Positions 1 to 9,777 of a stretch of DNA of 64,000 bases are shown piece after piece. Origin of the DNA: Hyphomicrobium sp. (GTDB lineage: Bacteria > Pseudomonadota > Alphaproteobacteria > Rhizobiales > Hyphomicrobiaceae); contig PERI01000004.1 in assembly GCA_002928515.1 (NCBI GenBank), forward strand, positions 215,625 to 279,624. The letters run 5' to 3'. Numbering within the stretch: the first letter of the stretch is position 1; every line of letters begins with the position of its first letter. Below the pieces are notes generated by a model, which was not told the origin of the DNA, ran no database searches, and saw nothing but the letters and a program-made list of their open reading frames with translations. Both the position numbers and the translations under genes were made by a program.

Positions 1-387
1 ATCGCCAGTCCGGTGAAAGAGGACATCTGTTACGCGACGACCAACCGTCAGAACGCTGTTAAAGCCATTGCCAGCAAGGTTGATGGACTGGTGGTGGTCG
101 GGGGACCAAAGAGTTCCAATTCGCTGCGGCTTGTCGAGGTCGGCGAACGGGCTGGTTGCGCGTTGTCGATACTTGTCGAACGCGCGGTTGATATTCCGTG
201 GGCAAAGTTCGATGGCCTTCAAAGTGTTGGCATCACGGCTGGAGCATCTGCTCCTGAAATCATCGTCGAAGAAGTGGTCGAGGCGTTTCGCCAGCGCTTC
301 GATGTGACCATCGATGTCGTCACGACTGTAGAAGAACGCGTTGTGTTCAACGTTCCGCGAGAGTTGCGTCATCGCCCTTCGGCCTGA
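1..387 (+). CDS. ispH: 4-hydroxy-3-methylbut-2-enyl diphosphate reductase, C-terminal part
   Basis: The reading frame is open from base 1, so the N-terminal part lies outside the window. IspH is the last enzyme of the MEP pathway and converts HMBPP to IPP and DMAPP in the cytoplasm with a 4Fe-4S cluster. Visible family marks are [10 protein letters not shown], whose Cys is the third cluster ligand, then SSNSLRL for the substrate diphosphate and [10 protein letters not shown] near the end. The C-terminus is of normal length. It is followed 35 bp later by thrB on the same strand, the common order in Hyphomicrobiales. The family call is secure; only the 5' part is missing. Confidence 0.96.
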   Translation: MASPVKEDICYATTNRQNAVKAIASKVDGLVVVGGPKSSNSLRLVEVGERAGCALSILVERAVDIPWAKFDGLQSVGITAGASAPEIIVEEVVEAFRQRFDVTIDVVTTVEERVVFNVPRELRHRPSA

Positions 388-422
388 TACGCGATAGCCC
401 AATTTGTGATTACGAGGACGGC

Positions 423-1394
423 ATGGCGGTTTACACCGAGGTCAATGACGAGGAGCTTGCGCGATTTATTGCAGGTTACGGACTTGGTCGCTTGCTGTCT
501 TACAAAGGCATCGCCGAGGGCGTCGAGAATACCAACTACATCGTCCATTGCGAAAGTGGCTCGTATATCCTGACGCTCTACGAAAAGCGCGTCGATCCTG
601 CAGACTTACCCTTTTTCTTAGGGCTGATGGAGCATCTAGCTGCTGGCGGAGTGACGTGTCCGCTTCCTGTCCGCGACACTGAGGGTCGCAATCTCAACAT
701 GCTGTGCGGGCGACATGCCGCGCTCATTACATTTCTCGACGGTGTGTGGCCACGTCAACCCAAGGTCGCGCAATGCTTCGAAGTCGGTCGGGCGATGGCG
801 ACGATGCATTTAGCTGGTGATGGATTTTCACTGTCTCGGAAAAATGCGCTCAGCCTCGCTGGCTGGCGACCGCTTTTCGACAAGGTTGCTGCGCGAGCAG
901 ATAGCATTTTGCCGGGCTTGCAAACTTTACTCGCAGCAGAATTATCGGTGCTGGAGAAAAGTTGGCCGCGCGATCTCCCGCAAGGGATCATTCACGCAGA
1001 CCTATTTACAGATAACGTGTTCTTTATCGGCGACGCGTTATCGGGTTTGATCGACTTCTATTTCGCTTGCAACGACGCGCTCGCCTACGACATCGCTGTT
1101 TGTTTGAATGCGTGGTGTTTCGATACCGATTTTTCATTCAATCGCGACAAGGGACGCGCGCTCTTGGATGGATACCAGGCCGTGAGACCTCTAAACGCAC
1201 TTGAGCAGAAAGCGATGCCGATGCTTGCGCGCGGAGCGGCGGTGCGCTTTCTTTTGACGCGTAGCTATGACTGGCTCAATACGCCGAAGGATGCGCTCGT
1301 GGCCCGCAAAGATCCGTTCGATTACGTGCGTCGATTGCGGTTTCATCAGACGGTGAAAAGCATTTCTGATTACACAGGCGACCGACAGTCATGA
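423..1394 (+). CDS. thrB: homoserine kinase (ThrB, APH-fold type)
   Basis: A 323-residue protein that phosphorylates L-homoserine, the step before threonine synthase. It belongs to the aminoglycoside-phosphotransferase-fold homoserine kinases of alphaproteobacteria rather than the GHMP family of E. coli. The N-terminus carries [10 protein letters not shown] (nucleotide loop region), the catalytic loop is [11 protein letters not shown] (H-x-D-x4-N), and the metal-binding Asp follows in [10 protein letters not shown]. Length is typical. The stop overlaps the rnhA start (ATGA), so the two are translationally coupled. The matching threonine synthase gene is about 9 kb downstream on the other strand. 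Confidence 0.96.
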   Translation: MAVYTEVNDEELARFIAGYGLGRLLSYKGIAEGVENTNYIVHCESGSYILTLYEKRVDPADLPFFLGLMEHLAAGGVTCPLPVRDTEGRNLNMLCGRHAALITFLDGVWPRQPKVAQCFEVGRAMATMHLAGDGFSLSRKNALSLAGWRPLFDKVAARADSILPGLQTLLAAELSVLEKSWPRDLPQGIIHADLFTDNVFFIGDALSGLIDFYFACNDALAYDIAVCLNAWCFDTDFSFNRDKGRALLDGYQAVRPLNALEQKAMPMLARGAAVRFLLTRSYDWLNTPKDALVARKDPFDYVRRLRFHQTVKSISDYTGDRQS

Positions 1395-1876
1395 CGTCTG
1401 GGTCTGCCAAAATCATAATCTATAGCGATGGGGCGTGCTCTGGTAATCCTGGGCCAGGCGGATGGGGTGCTGTGTTAATTTCGGGCGCGCATCGCAAAGA
1501 ACTTTCTGGGGGAGAGGCTGAGACCACGAACAATCGTATGGAGCTGCTCGGCGCCATCTCTGCACTTGAAGCTTTGAAGCGTAAAAGCGATGTAGCGCTT
1601 TATACCGATAGCGCTTACGTCAAGAACGGCATCACCGGGTGGATCCACGGCTGGAAGCGCAACGGATGGCGCACGGCGGATAAAAAGCCGGTGAAGAATG
1701 TCGAGTTGTGGCAGCGGCTCGATGAGCTATGCGACCGTCATAACGTTGAGTGGCATTGGGTCAAAGGCCATGCCGGTCATCCAGAAAACGAGCGTGCAGA
1801 CGAGTTGGCGCGGGCCGGCATGGCACCATATAAGTCCGCGCCACACAAATCGTCGCGTTCGTCATCAGCCGAGTGA
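1391..1876 (+). CDS. rnhA: ribonuclease HI
   Basis: A 161-residue RNase HI that cleaves the RNA strand of RNA/DNA hybrids. The four catalytic acidic residues are visible: Asp in [16 protein letters not shown], Glu in NNRMELLGA, Asp in LYTDSAYV and Asp in NERADELA. The His of the flexible loop is in [10 protein letters not shown]. The short basic/serine-rich tail after the last helix is common in alphaproteobacterial RnhA. The start overlaps the thrB stop by 4 bp, and the 3' end runs 12 bp into the convergent peroxiredoxin gene. Confidence 0.97.
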   Translation: MTSGSAKIIIYSDGACSGNPGPGGWGAVLISGAHRKELSGGEAETTNNRMELLGAISALEALKRKSDVALYTDSAYVKNGITGWIHGWKRNGWRTADKKPVKNVELWQRLDELCDRHNVEWHWVKGHAGHPENERADELARAGMAPYKSAPHKSSRSSSAE

Positions 1877-2365
1877 GCGGTCGATCATCGAGCAAAGATT
1901 TTCAGCGCTCGATTTTTCAGCCTGGGGTGGGCTGTCCTCGATGTTGAGAACCTTCACCACGCCGTCATCGACCAGCATTGCGTAACGCTTGGAGCGTAAG
2001 CCCAAGCCGAATGCCGACAAATCAATGTCGAGACCGATGGCTTTTGCGAAGTCGCCAGACCCATCGGCCAGCATTTCGATTTTGCTTTCTGCGCCCGTAT
2101 CGCCAGCCCAATTGGTCAGAACAAAAATGTCGTTCACGGCGGTGCAGGCCACCGTATCTATGCCTTTGCCTTTGAGTTCGCTGACGCGATCAACAAAACC
2201 CGGCATATGATTTTTGTGACACGTTGGAGTGTACGCTCCAGGCACCGCGAACAAAGCGACTTTCTTGCCAGCGAATACGTCAGCGACAGATTTGGATGTT
2301 GGGCCATCAGCGCCCATGACCGTGAACTTTGCGTCTGGAAGTTTGTCGCCAACTTTGATCGCCAT
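1865..2365 (-). CDS. peroxiredoxin (Prx5/AhpE-like, redoxin family)
   Basis: A thiol peroxidase of 166 residues if it starts at [10 protein letters not shown]. An upstream in-frame start exists at 2389 but adds eight unconserved residues. The peroxidatic cysteine lies in [17 protein letters not shown], the signature of the Prx5 subfamily that reduces hydrogen and alkyl peroxides using glutaredoxin or thioredoxin. The remaining marks, NDIFVLTNW and the RYAMLVDDG strand, fit. It converges on rnhA, with the two 3' ends overlapping by 12 bp. This gene order is common in Hyphomicrobiales. Confidence 0.93.
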   Translation of the reverse strand: MAIKVGDKLPDAKFTVMGADGPTSKSVADVFAGKKVALFAVPGAYTPTCHKNHMPGFVDRVSELKGKGIDTVACTAVNDIFVLTNWAGDTGAESKIEMLADGSGDFAKAIGLDIDLSAFGLGLRSKRYAMLVDDGVVKVLNIEDSPPQAEKSSAENLCSMIDRSLG

Positions 2366-2415
2366 AATGTCCTCAGCTGTGTGATGCAATTCGATTCCGC
2401 CGCGGATGCGGTCAC

Positions 2416-3285
2416 TTACTTTAATTGGATCGTCGTTTCTGACTGTCCCTTCGCACCCACGAGCGTCAGCGTCAATGCCTTGCCTTTGAGAGCTGCGATG
2501 CCACCCGCATCTGCAAGATCAAGTTTATAACTTGTGACACCATTTGCGGACGATGTTGGCTTTGGCAGAGGCAAATATGCGCCTTCAGGGGCTTCGACGA
2601 ATGCATCGCCAGCTTCGACGCTCGAACCGGGATCGCTTACGTCAAAATGCAGATAAGATAATGCGCCTTCATTTTCGATGCGCCACGCTTTCAGAATTGG
2701 GTCTTTATTGGCATCGGGCTGCTGACTGGGTACTTTAGTGACGGCATCAGCAAGCGTTGGCGACTTCTTTACGTTGAGTGGAACAATCACTTGAAGTGCG
2801 GCTTCTGCTGGAATGCACAGCTCCTTGCAGACGCCGTAAGTTGCCGTGAGTTTGACATGGACGGGTTTCGTCGCATCTTTGGCGATCAACTCAATGGGAA
2901 ATACGACGCCGTCTTGATAGCCAATGACTGAGCCGGACTTATCTGTCAGGCGACGCGGTGCAGGGTAGAGCACGTTTGCGGACTTCAGATTATCCGATTG
3001 CGACCAGTCAAACTCAGGGGGGACGCCGCCTGCGTCACCAGGCATGCGCCAGTATGTTTTCCAACCCGGTGGCATTTGTATTTCAACACCTAAATAGATC
3101 TTACCATCGGGGGTGGGGTCAATGCGACCGGCGAGAACACGGGCTTTGTTTTGATAGCCTTCGACCCAAGGCGCGTGGATGCCTTCAGCGCCTGCGGACA
3201 CGCCTGACATGGCTGCTAGTCCGACGCTTGCGAACGCCAGAACACATGCGCGATTTTGGCGTTTCCATCGGCGTTTGGTCGTCAT
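2416..3285 (-). CDS. DsbD N-terminal-domain (DsbD-alpha-like) periplasmic protein
   Basis: A 289-residue secreted protein with an N-terminal hydrophobic stretch (residues 13-32) ending in an Ala-rich cleavage region. The body resembles the periplasmic N-terminal domain of thiol:disulfide interchange protein DsbD: MPPGWKTYWRMPGDAGG near residue 75, then GVCKELCIPAEA, which holds the redox CxxxC pair. There is no DsbD membrane domain or thioredoxin domain here, so it is a stand-alone version. It could pass electrons to periplasmic partners, but which ones is unknown. It is divergent from yqgE with about 150 bp between them. Confidence 0.85.
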   Translation of the reverse strand: MTTKRRWKRQNRACVLAFASVGLAAMSGVSAGAEGIHAPWVEGYQNKARVLAGRIDPTPDGKIYLGVEIQMPPGWKTYWRMPGDAGGVPPEFDWSQSDNLKSANVLYPAPRRLTDKSGSVIGYQDGVVFPIELIAKDATKPVHVKLTATYGVCKELCIPAEAALQVIVPLNVKKSPTLADAVTKVPSQQPDANKDPILKAWRIENEGALSYLHFDVSDPGSSVEAGDAFVEAPEGAYLPLPKPTSSANGVTSYKLDLADAGGIAALKGKALTLTLVGAKGQSETTIQLK

Positions 3286-3434
3286 GAAAGGCTCCAGATT
3301 AACCTGCGCGAGCCGACTTCGATGGCTTTGCAGGTCTTATACGTATCAGCACTGCGTGGCGTTGCGGCCTTCAAGTCAGAATTACTTTGATTGACAGTCT
3401 TCACGTGTCCACATTCTCTGGCTAATCTTACAAC

Positions 3435-4052
3435 ATGAAGGGAACCCGACAAAAGCGCCGCGTTAAGCCAAGTGCTGGATCTCTAGAAGGCCAGCTTTTG
3501 CTGGCCATGCCGCGGATGTCTGATCGTCGTTTTGCGCGCTCGGTCATCTATGTGTGCGCGCACTCGGATGAAGGCGCGATGGGACTGATCATCAATCAGC
3601 GCGCTGAGAATATTTCAGCCCCTGATCTTCTTGAGCGCTTGGGCATAGAGACCCCATCAACTGGGCTCGCGCGTAGTGGGGATGGCTTGTCGTTGCCCAT
3701 TCAAATCGGCGGTCCGGTGGAAACTGGGCGCGGGTTTGTTTTGCATAGTGCTGACTATTTCGTCGAGGATACGACGTTGGCCATCGAGAAAGGCGTTTGC
3801 TTGACGGCGACGCTGGATATTCTCAAGGCGATTGCCGAGGGAAAAGGGCCAGAACGTGCGCTGTTGGCGCTTGGCTATTCCGGATGGTCACCGGGTCAAC
3901 TCGAAAGCGAAATTCAAGCCAACGGTTGGTTGCACTGTCCCGCCGATATGGATCTCATTTTCGGAAATGAACTCGAACAGAAGTACACGCGTGCGATGTC
4001 GAAACTCGGCATCAGTCTGTCGCATCTCGTCAACGACGCTGGGCACGCTTAA
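3435..4052 (+). CDS. YqgE/AlgH family protein (DUF179)
   Basis: A 205-residue cytoplasmic protein of the YqgE/AlgH family, whose biochemical function is still not settled. Family marks are [19 protein letters not shown] at the N-terminus, [23 protein letters not shown] in the middle and [18 protein letters not shown] toward the end. The start ATG at 3435 is preceded by a 150-bp divergent promoter region. The basic N-terminal extension (residues 1-16) is often seen in rhizobial members. It converges on the long GGDEF/EAL gene with 26 bp between the stops. Confidence 0.93.
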   Translation: MKGTRQKRRVKPSAGSLEGQLLLAMPRMSDRRFARSVIYVCAHSDEGAMGLIINQRAENISAPDLLERLGIETPSTGLARSGDGLSLPIQIGGPVETGRGFVLHSADYFVEDTTLAIEKGVCLTATLDILKAIAEGKGPERALLALGYSGWSPGQLESEIQANGWLHCPADMDLIFGNELEQKYTRAMSKLGISLSHLVNDAGHA

Positions 4053-4078
4053 TTCGCACGCGCCGTCTCTTCACGCTT

Positions 4079-7000
4079 TCAAACTTTTCTATTCATGCGT
4101 TCGCGCTGATCTGGCTGTGGGACATTCGTGTTTTCAGCGGGGCCTTGCGGTGCTGTGCCAGCTAAGCGCGCAAGACTTGCGGCTATGCCAGGTGGCAAGC
4201 TCGATAAGTTCGGCTGGGCTTGAGGAGGTAGCGGATTGCGGATCGGCAACGGCGGTGGTGGTGCCATGCCAGGGTTGGGATTCGTGGCGTAACCGGAATT
4301 CTGAATGGGTTGAGGTGCGAACACGGGCGTTCGAGGTGGCATTGTGCGCGGTACATCATCTATTGAATGTGCAGCTTGTGCGTGCTGCTCGCTCGCTGCA
4401 AATTCCGAGGATGCATTTGCATTCTGCGGTGACATGAGCATCGGCTCAAAAGCTACCGGCTGCACGGACATAGGCTGGAACGGTGCCGTCGGCAGACCAT
4501 TCGGTGGCCATGTGGGCGTGTCTGATTGCGTAATGTTTTCCTGCGCTGGAACCGGCATTGGTATCGCGCGCGCAGCGTTCTGGAATGCTGGCGATGGGTC
4601 AGCCGTTACTGTTGGTTGGAACGGTCGCGGTGGCTGGTGAGGTAGCGGCGGAAATGCCGCTGGTGGCTTGGCACCATTGCCATTGGGATTTGGACCTTTG
4701 GTATTTGGGGCGCCACTGACGATTTGCGGCGGCCCTTTCTGACGCGGACGAACGACGGAGCGCGTGGGCAAAGCTTGTGGCGTTTTTTCTGACGCGGCAG
4801 CCAAGATTTCCTTCTTTCCGAGTTCAGAAGGTGCTGGCAATGCAGGCTTGTCTTCGGGTTTCGATTTTGTTTTTGGTTTGAAGAAGCCGCGCGGCTGCAT
4901 CTTGCGTTCCGAACGGCGCACGATTTTCAGAAGCTGCAAGACATCGCGATCGGCGATCGGCTCGCCAAAGTGATAGCCTTGCGCATATTCACATCCCATC
5001 GCGCGTAACAGCGAAGCTTCTTCGGCGCGTTCAACGCCTTCTGCGATGACGGTTTTGGATAGTTCGTGCGCGAGCGCCACGATAGAACGCATGATAGCAG
5101 CCCCGCTCGCCGAGCTACTGGCACGCACCAATTCGCGGTCGACCTTGATGGTGTCGAACGGGAAACGCTGCAAATATGCGAGCGAAGAATAACCCGTGCC
5201 AAAATCATCCATCGCGAGTTCGGCACCGGAACCACGCAAAACTTCCAGAATTTCAGCGGCTTGTTCAGGATTTTCCATGACAAGCGACTCGGTGATCTCC
5301 AGTCGCAAGCCGCCGCGTGGCACGATATTTCGACCGAGGATGTGGCGAATTTCTTGTACGGACTCGGGGCGGAAAAGTTGTCGGCTGGAAACATTGACGC
5401 TGACGAACAACGGACGCTCTGAACGCGGAAGCTCTTGTTGCCAACGCGCTGCATCAGTTGCTGCCCTCAGCAAAACATATGAACCGAGCTTGATGATGAG
5501 ATCGCTCTCTTCAGCGACGGGCACGAAGGTTGCCGGATTGAGAAGGCCGAGTTTGGGATGTTCCCAGCGCACCAGCGCTTCGAAGCCTGCGAGTTCCTTG
5601 GTCGGCAAATAAATGATCGGCTGATACAGGACTTTTAGCTGACCTTTATCGAGCGCTTTGCGTAAGTCACTTTCCACTTGAATTCGGTCGTCACTGTCTC
5701 GACGCATGCTGGGTTCGAACACTTCAATCCGATCCGCGCCACCGCGCTTGGCGCGATACATCGCCAGCTCGGCTTCTTTCAAGAGGTCGTCGTCGGATAC
5801 TTGGCCTTCATCCCAAATCGCGATGCCGATCGAACCGGTCAAAACGATTTCTTGATTGCCAAATGGAATTGGCGCGCGGAGTGACCTGCGGATGCGCTCT
5901 GCGAGTGATGATAGATTGCGTGCTTCTTGTTCGCTGGTGAACAGCAACGCGAATTGATCGCCGCCCACACGGGCGACGGTATCTTGCGGACCGAGATGGC
6001 GTTGCAAGCGGCGCGCGACCGTCAAGAGCAAACTATCGCCGCGAACTAAGCCGAACGACGCGTTGACGCTTTTGAATTTGTCGAGGTCGATGAAAATAAC
6101 GGCCGGATGTACCGTCTTATCGGTTTTGGCGCGAATGACAGCCGATTTCAAACGGTCCATGAACAGTTCGCGGTTGGGCAGTCCGGTCAGGCTGCAATGT
6201 ACGGCATCATGTAGCAGACGTTCGTGTGCGCGCTTGGTATCGGATACGTCGCGGATGAGACCGACGCAACGCAGCGTGCGGCCGTCAGCGTTTGGAATGC
6301 TGGCCGCTTCGAGTTCAAACCAGCGCCAACTGTTATCGGCGTGGCGCAAGCGGAAGTCCGTGCGGATTTTGACGCCCGCTCGTTCTTGTGCGGAGACCAG
6401 CATGACGCGAAAGCGTTCGCGGTCTGTTGGATGAACATGCTTTTGGAAATCTTCAACCTTGCAGGACAATTCACCAGGCATCAGCGCTAATGCGATTTCG
6501 ATGTCCTGACCTATCTTGATTTCGTCGCGACGGATGTTCCATTCCCAAACCGATGAGCCGGACCCTGCGAGCGCCAACGAGCGCGCCTGAAGTTCGGTCG
6601 GAGCGCCGGCATAGACAGGGTCGAGCGAGCGGAAGGCGAATTGCGTGACCGTGAAGCCCATCAAGATCACAACCAAGACAAGACCAGCAACAAGGCCGGA
6701 GACGACAACATCGCCTGCCAAGCGACCGTTCAACGTCATGCCGGCGGCAAATATCCAGACGAGCAACAGCACCCATGTCGGCACCAGAGACAGCGCTCGA
6801 TCTTGACCCCGGGCAGCGAGAAACAACGTAAAAATCGCACCGACCGAGCCGATGACGAGGAATGAGAGACGCGCGAAGGTGGCGGCAAGTCTGGGGTCGA
6901 TGACGGCGATGGCAACGAGCATCAACTGAGCCACAGACCAGACGCCGATTAACATGCGTACCAGGCCGTGCCACAAACCGAGCCGCAAGAAAGTGGTCAG

Positions 7001-7852
7001 GAAAATGACGAAGCTTGCTGCAATCGCCGATTCACCGGCGGCGCGATAGACAGCGTTGTCTTCGGGGCGGAGATTGAACAGCTTATGGAAGAAACCGAAA
7101 TCCACGCACAAATAGGTCAGCACCGACCAGGAAACGAGAGCGGCCGCCGGGAAAATGATTTTGTGATTGGCTGCAAACACGGCCGTCAGAAAGATGGCGA
7201 GCAGACCAGTCAGACCGAGCATTGCGCCATTAAACAGTTGCCTGTCGCGGGTTTTGATTTCGTAGTCGATCGGCTTCCACAAATAGATCCGTGCAAATCG
7301 CTCCGACGAAAGTTCGGCGACATAGGTGATCGTCTGTCCTGGTTCCAGCGTGATGCGGAACACATCGGCTTTGTCGCTACGAATACGTTCGGGCACGAAG
7401 CCGATGGAGGGTGTGACCGTGTCGATGCGGCGCGCATCTAGGTCAGGCCAAATGGTGCCTGATCCAATAACTGTGTAGCGGTCGGCCGTCAGCCAGCGTT
7501 CCATAGGTTTTTCAGTGGCGTTGGTGAGGGCAAACACCATCCAATTCGGGTTGGCGCCTGGAACGGACGCACGAACCGTCATGCGTCCTGACACACCATC
7601 GGCACCAGGCGCGGTCTCGACTTGCAGACTGTCTCCGCGGCCTTCATAGGCTTCGCCAAGCGTCGTGATTTCGATGCGTTCAAGATCAGGCTGGACGACG
7701 ATGGGCGAAAGGGCGTGTGCTTGGTGCGAGACCGCACATAGCGCCATCACAAGCGCGACGATCAGAAGCGCAAAATTCCGGCAACCAACGGTGCGCATTG
7801 TAGCGCACGTCATCGCGCTCAAATGAGGAAGTGTGTCGCGAGCATTTTGCAT
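4079..7852 (-). CDS. membrane sensor with PAS, degenerate GGDEF and EAL domains
   Basis: A 1257-residue cyclic-di-GMP protein. Layout by eye: signal anchor near residues 28-48, periplasmic beta-rich sensor to about 200, seven or so membrane helices to about 410, PAS/PAC about 430-545, GGDEF about 560-715, EAL about 730-975, then a roughly 270-residue Pro/Asn/Gln-rich tail. The GGDEF signature reads RVGGDQF, so the second acidic residue is Gln and cyclase activity is doubtful. The EAL domain looks intact (GFEALVRWEHP, LEITES, MDDFGTGYSS, KVDR, AEGVE), suggesting a phosphodiesterase. The start is ATG at 7852 overlapping the GNAT stop (TGATG), so it is coupled to the operon above. Confidence 0.93.
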   Translation of the reverse strand: MQNARDTLPHLSAMTCATMRTVGCRNFALLIVALVMALCAVSHQAHALSPIVVQPDLERIEITTLGEAYEGRGDSLQVETAPGADGVSGRMTVRASVPGANPNWMVFALTNATEKPMERWLTADRYTVIGSGTIWPDLDARRIDTVTPSIGFVPERIRSDKADVFRITLEPGQTITYVAELSSERFARIYLWKPIDYEIKTRDRQLFNGAMLGLTGLLAIFLTAVFAANHKIIFPAAALVSWSVLTYLCVDFGFFHKLFNLRPEDNAVYRAAGESAIAASFVIFLTTFLRLGLWHGLVRMLIGVWSVAQLMLVAIAVIDPRLAATFARLSFLVIGSVGAIFTLFLAARGQDRALSLVPTWVLLLVWIFAAGMTLNGRLAGDVVVSGLVAGLVLVVILMGFTVTQFAFRSLDPVYAGAPTELQARSLALAGSGSSVWEWNIRRDEIKIGQDIEIALALMPGELSCKVEDFQKHVHPTDRERFRVMLVSAQERAGVKIRTDFRLRHADNSWRWFELEAASIPNADGRTLRCVGLIRDVSDTKRAHERLLHDAVHCSLTGLPNRELFMDRLKSAVIRAKTDKTVHPAVIFIDLDKFKSVNASFGLVRGDSLLLTVARRLQRHLGPQDTVARVGGDQFALLFTSEQEARNLSSLAERIRRSLRAPIPFGNQEIVLTGSIGIAIWDEGQVSDDDLLKEAELAMYRAKRGGADRIEVFEPSMRRDSDDRIQVESDLRKALDKGQLKVLYQPIIYLPTKELAGFEALVRWEHPKLGLLNPATFVPVAEESDLIIKLGSYVLLRAATDAARWQQELPRSERPLFVSVNVSSRQLFRPESVQEIRHILGRNIVPRGGLRLEITESLVMENPEQAAEILEVLRGSGAELAMDDFGTGYSSLAYLQRFPFDTIKVDRELVRASSSASGAAIMRSIVALAHELSKTVIAEGVERAEEASLLRAMGCEYAQGYHFGEPIADRDVLQLLKIVRRSERKMQPRGFFKPKTKSKPEDKPALPAPSELGKKEILAAASEKTPQALPTRSVVRPRQKGPPQIVSGAPNTKGPNPNGNGAKPPAAFPPLPHQPPRPFQPTVTADPSPAFQNAARAIPMPVPAQENITQSDTPTWPPNGLPTAPFQPMSVQPVAFEPMLMSPQNANASSEFAASEQHAQAAHSIDDVPRTMPPRTPVFAPQPIQNSGYATNPNPGMAPPPPLPIRNPLPPQAQPNLSSLPPGIAASLARLAGTAPQGPAENTNVPQPDQRERMNRKV

Positions 7853-8475
7853 CAACGCACTCCCTTGTTGGGTCCATTCAAGTTTTGCCCAGCCGGTACT
7901 TCGTCAGCGAGGCGCGCGAACAAGATGTGATCTTCCCAGCGACCATTAATCTTGAGGAAGCCTTGCGCAAGGCCTTCGCGACGGAAACCGCACTTATCCA
8001 ATACGTGTATCGACGCCGCATTCGCGGGCATGCAGGCCGCCTCGATGCGGTGCAGACGGACCGCACCAAAAGCAAACGGCAAAAGCGTGTGAACGGCTTC
8101 CTGCATACGTCCGCGTCCCGCATGGGGTGCGCCAATCCAATACCCCAACGAAGCCGATTGGGCTGAACCGCGACGAATGTTCGATAGTGTGATGCCGCCA
8201 AGAAGCGACTCCGACATCGAATCGACGATGAAAAATGTGTACGCCTGATCGTCGTGTACGTCGCGCGCGTAAGCGCGCAGACGCCGTCGGTACATCATGC
8301 GCGATAGATCGTCGTGAGCCCACGCCGGTTCCCACGGTGTCAGATGCGCACGGCTGAGTGCGCGTAGTTCCGCCCACGCAGAATAATCGGCGATCGCGGG
8401 CGCGCGTAGAATGATGGTTCGTCCGCGGATCGGATCGAGGTAGTCCTCGGGCGATGGGGAGCGGAGAAATGCCAT
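7852..8475 (-). CDS. GNAT N-acetyltransferase (RimJ/RimL type)
   Basis: A 207-residue GNAT-fold acetyltransferase. The N-terminal strand GRTIILRAPAIADYSAW and the acetyl-CoA loop GYWIGAPHAGRGRMQEAV (a Q/R-x-x-G-x-G/A relative) are typical, followed by RIEAACMPANAASIHVLDKCGFRREG, the usual RimJ/RimL block. Family members acetylate ribosomal-protein N-termini or small molecules; the substrate here is unknown. It sits 6 bp downstream of the M16 peptidase gene and overlaps the next gene by TGATG, so it is part of the thrC operon. The same gene order is common in Hyphomicrobiales. Confidence 0.92.
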   Translation of the reverse strand: MAFLRSPSPEDYLDPIRGRTIILRAPAIADYSAWAELRALSRAHLTPWEPAWAHDDLSRMMYRRRLRAYARDVHDDQAYTFFIVDSMSESLLGGITLSNIRRGSAQSASLGYWIGAPHAGRGRMQEAVHTLLPFAFGAVRLHRIEAACMPANAASIHVLDKCGFRREGLAQGFLKINGRWEDHILFARLADEVPAGQNLNGPNKGVR

Positions 8476-8481
8476 TGTGCT

Positions 8482-9777
8482 TTAGGTTCCTGTTGGTTCC
8501 AAGCGCACAAGACTTGGCGCAAACAGCTTGGCGGCAGACTTTGCTTGCGCCAGCGATTTTCTTCCCGAACCAACGACGGTGACTGTCGGTGCTTGGGTCG
8601 CAAGTTTTGCAGCAAACGCGCGGATATCGTCTGCCGTGACGTCGTCAACCAGTTGCACAAGTTCTTCGGCGGGCACCAAACGGTCGTGCGTTAAAAGATT
8701 GCGTGCCATTTGCTCGGCTCGAACCGATGAACTTTCCAGAGCCATCAAAAGTCCGGCTTTCATTTGCGCTTTGGAGCGTTGCATCTCGGCCGGTGTCGCG
8801 CCTTCGTCTCCAAGTGCGCGCAATTGTGCTGCGACCACACGGGCCAACTCGTCGACCATTTCCGGTCCTGTCGCCGCGTGCACAGCCAACATGCCTGCGT
8901 CCTTCAGCCCCCACACCGTTGCATAAATCGAATAACACAAACCTCGGCGTTCGCGGATTTCTTGAAATAGCCGAGACGACATCCCGCCACCAAACAGCCC
9001 AGCAAAGACTTGCCCGGCATAAAAATCATGATCGCCATAGGCTGCCGACGGCAATCCGATGACGACGTGGCTTTGTTCGAACGGCTTATCGTAGGCCGAA
9101 ACCCCACCAACGTATTGGGCGCGAACCTCCCCGCCTGCGCGACCGGGAGCAAGCCCCCCGAATAGGGCCTCAACGTGGCGAACGAGTTTTTCGTGGTCGA
9201 TAGCTCCAGCGGCTGAAACCACCATGGCATTGGGGTGATAACGCTCGGCCAAATATCCTCGCAAATCGCTGGAGGTCATGGCCGTGACGCTTTTACGGGT
9301 GCCTAGAATCGGGCGGCCGACAGGTTGGTTGGGAAAGGCGCTGGCGTGATTGAGATCGAACACGATGTCGTCGGGGCTATCCTGCGCGCCGGCAATTTCT
9401 TGGAGGATAACTTCCCGTTCGCGGTCGAGCTCGGCATCGCTAAACGACGAGTTGAGTAGAATGTCGGCTAGGATTTCGAGCGCGACACCGTCATCGCCTT
9501 TGAGGACGCGTGCATAATAAGCGGTTGTGTCGAGGCCCGTCGCTGCGTTCAAATCGCCGCCGACTTCTTCAATTTCCTCGGCGATGCGCTGCGCTGTGCG
9601 CGTGGCAGTCCCCTTGAAGGCCATGTGTTCAAGGAGGTGCGAAATCCCGTGCTGCGCTTCGGTTTCGTGACGCGCACCAGCCGCCACCCAAAGCCCGAGT
9701 GAAACCGTTTCTAGATGATCCATCCGGTGCGAGACGACGCGCAAGCCGTTGTTCAAGGTCGTGATGTGCGTGGTCAT
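8482..9777 (-). CDS. M16 family zinc peptidase (mitochondrial-processing-peptidase-like)
   Basis: A 431-residue M16B peptidase. The inverted zinc motif is HLLEHMAFKGT (HxxEH) near residue 46, with the downstream Glu ligand expected in the DREREVILQEI helix. The C-terminal half shows the inactive-repeat signature GGGMSSRLFQEIRERRGLCYSIYA. Bacterial members are cytoplasmic or periplasmic processing peptidases related to the beta subunit of the mitochondrial enzyme; no signal peptide is visible. The ATG overlaps the thrC stop (ATGA), giving translational coupling. Confidence 0.95.
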   Translation of the reverse strand: MTTHITTLNNGLRVVSHRMDHLETVSLGLWVAAGARHETEAQHGISHLLEHMAFKGTATRTAQRIAEEIEEVGGDLNAATGLDTTAYYARVLKGDDGVALEILADILLNSSFSDAELDREREVILQEIAGAQDSPDDIVFDLNHASAFPNQPVGRPILGTRKSVTAMTSSDLRGYLAERYHPNAMVVSAAGAIDHEKLVRHVEALFGGLAPGRAGGEVRAQYVGGVSAYDKPFEQSHVVIGLPSAAYGDHDFYAGQVFAGLFGGGMSSRLFQEIRERRGLCYSIYATVWGLKDAGMLAVHAATGPEMVDELARVVAAQLRALGDEGATPAEMQRSKAQMKAGLLMALESSSVRAEQMARNLLTHDRLVPAEELVQLVDDVTADDIRAFAAKLATQAPTVTVVGSGRKSLAQAKSAAKLFAPSLVRLEPTGT

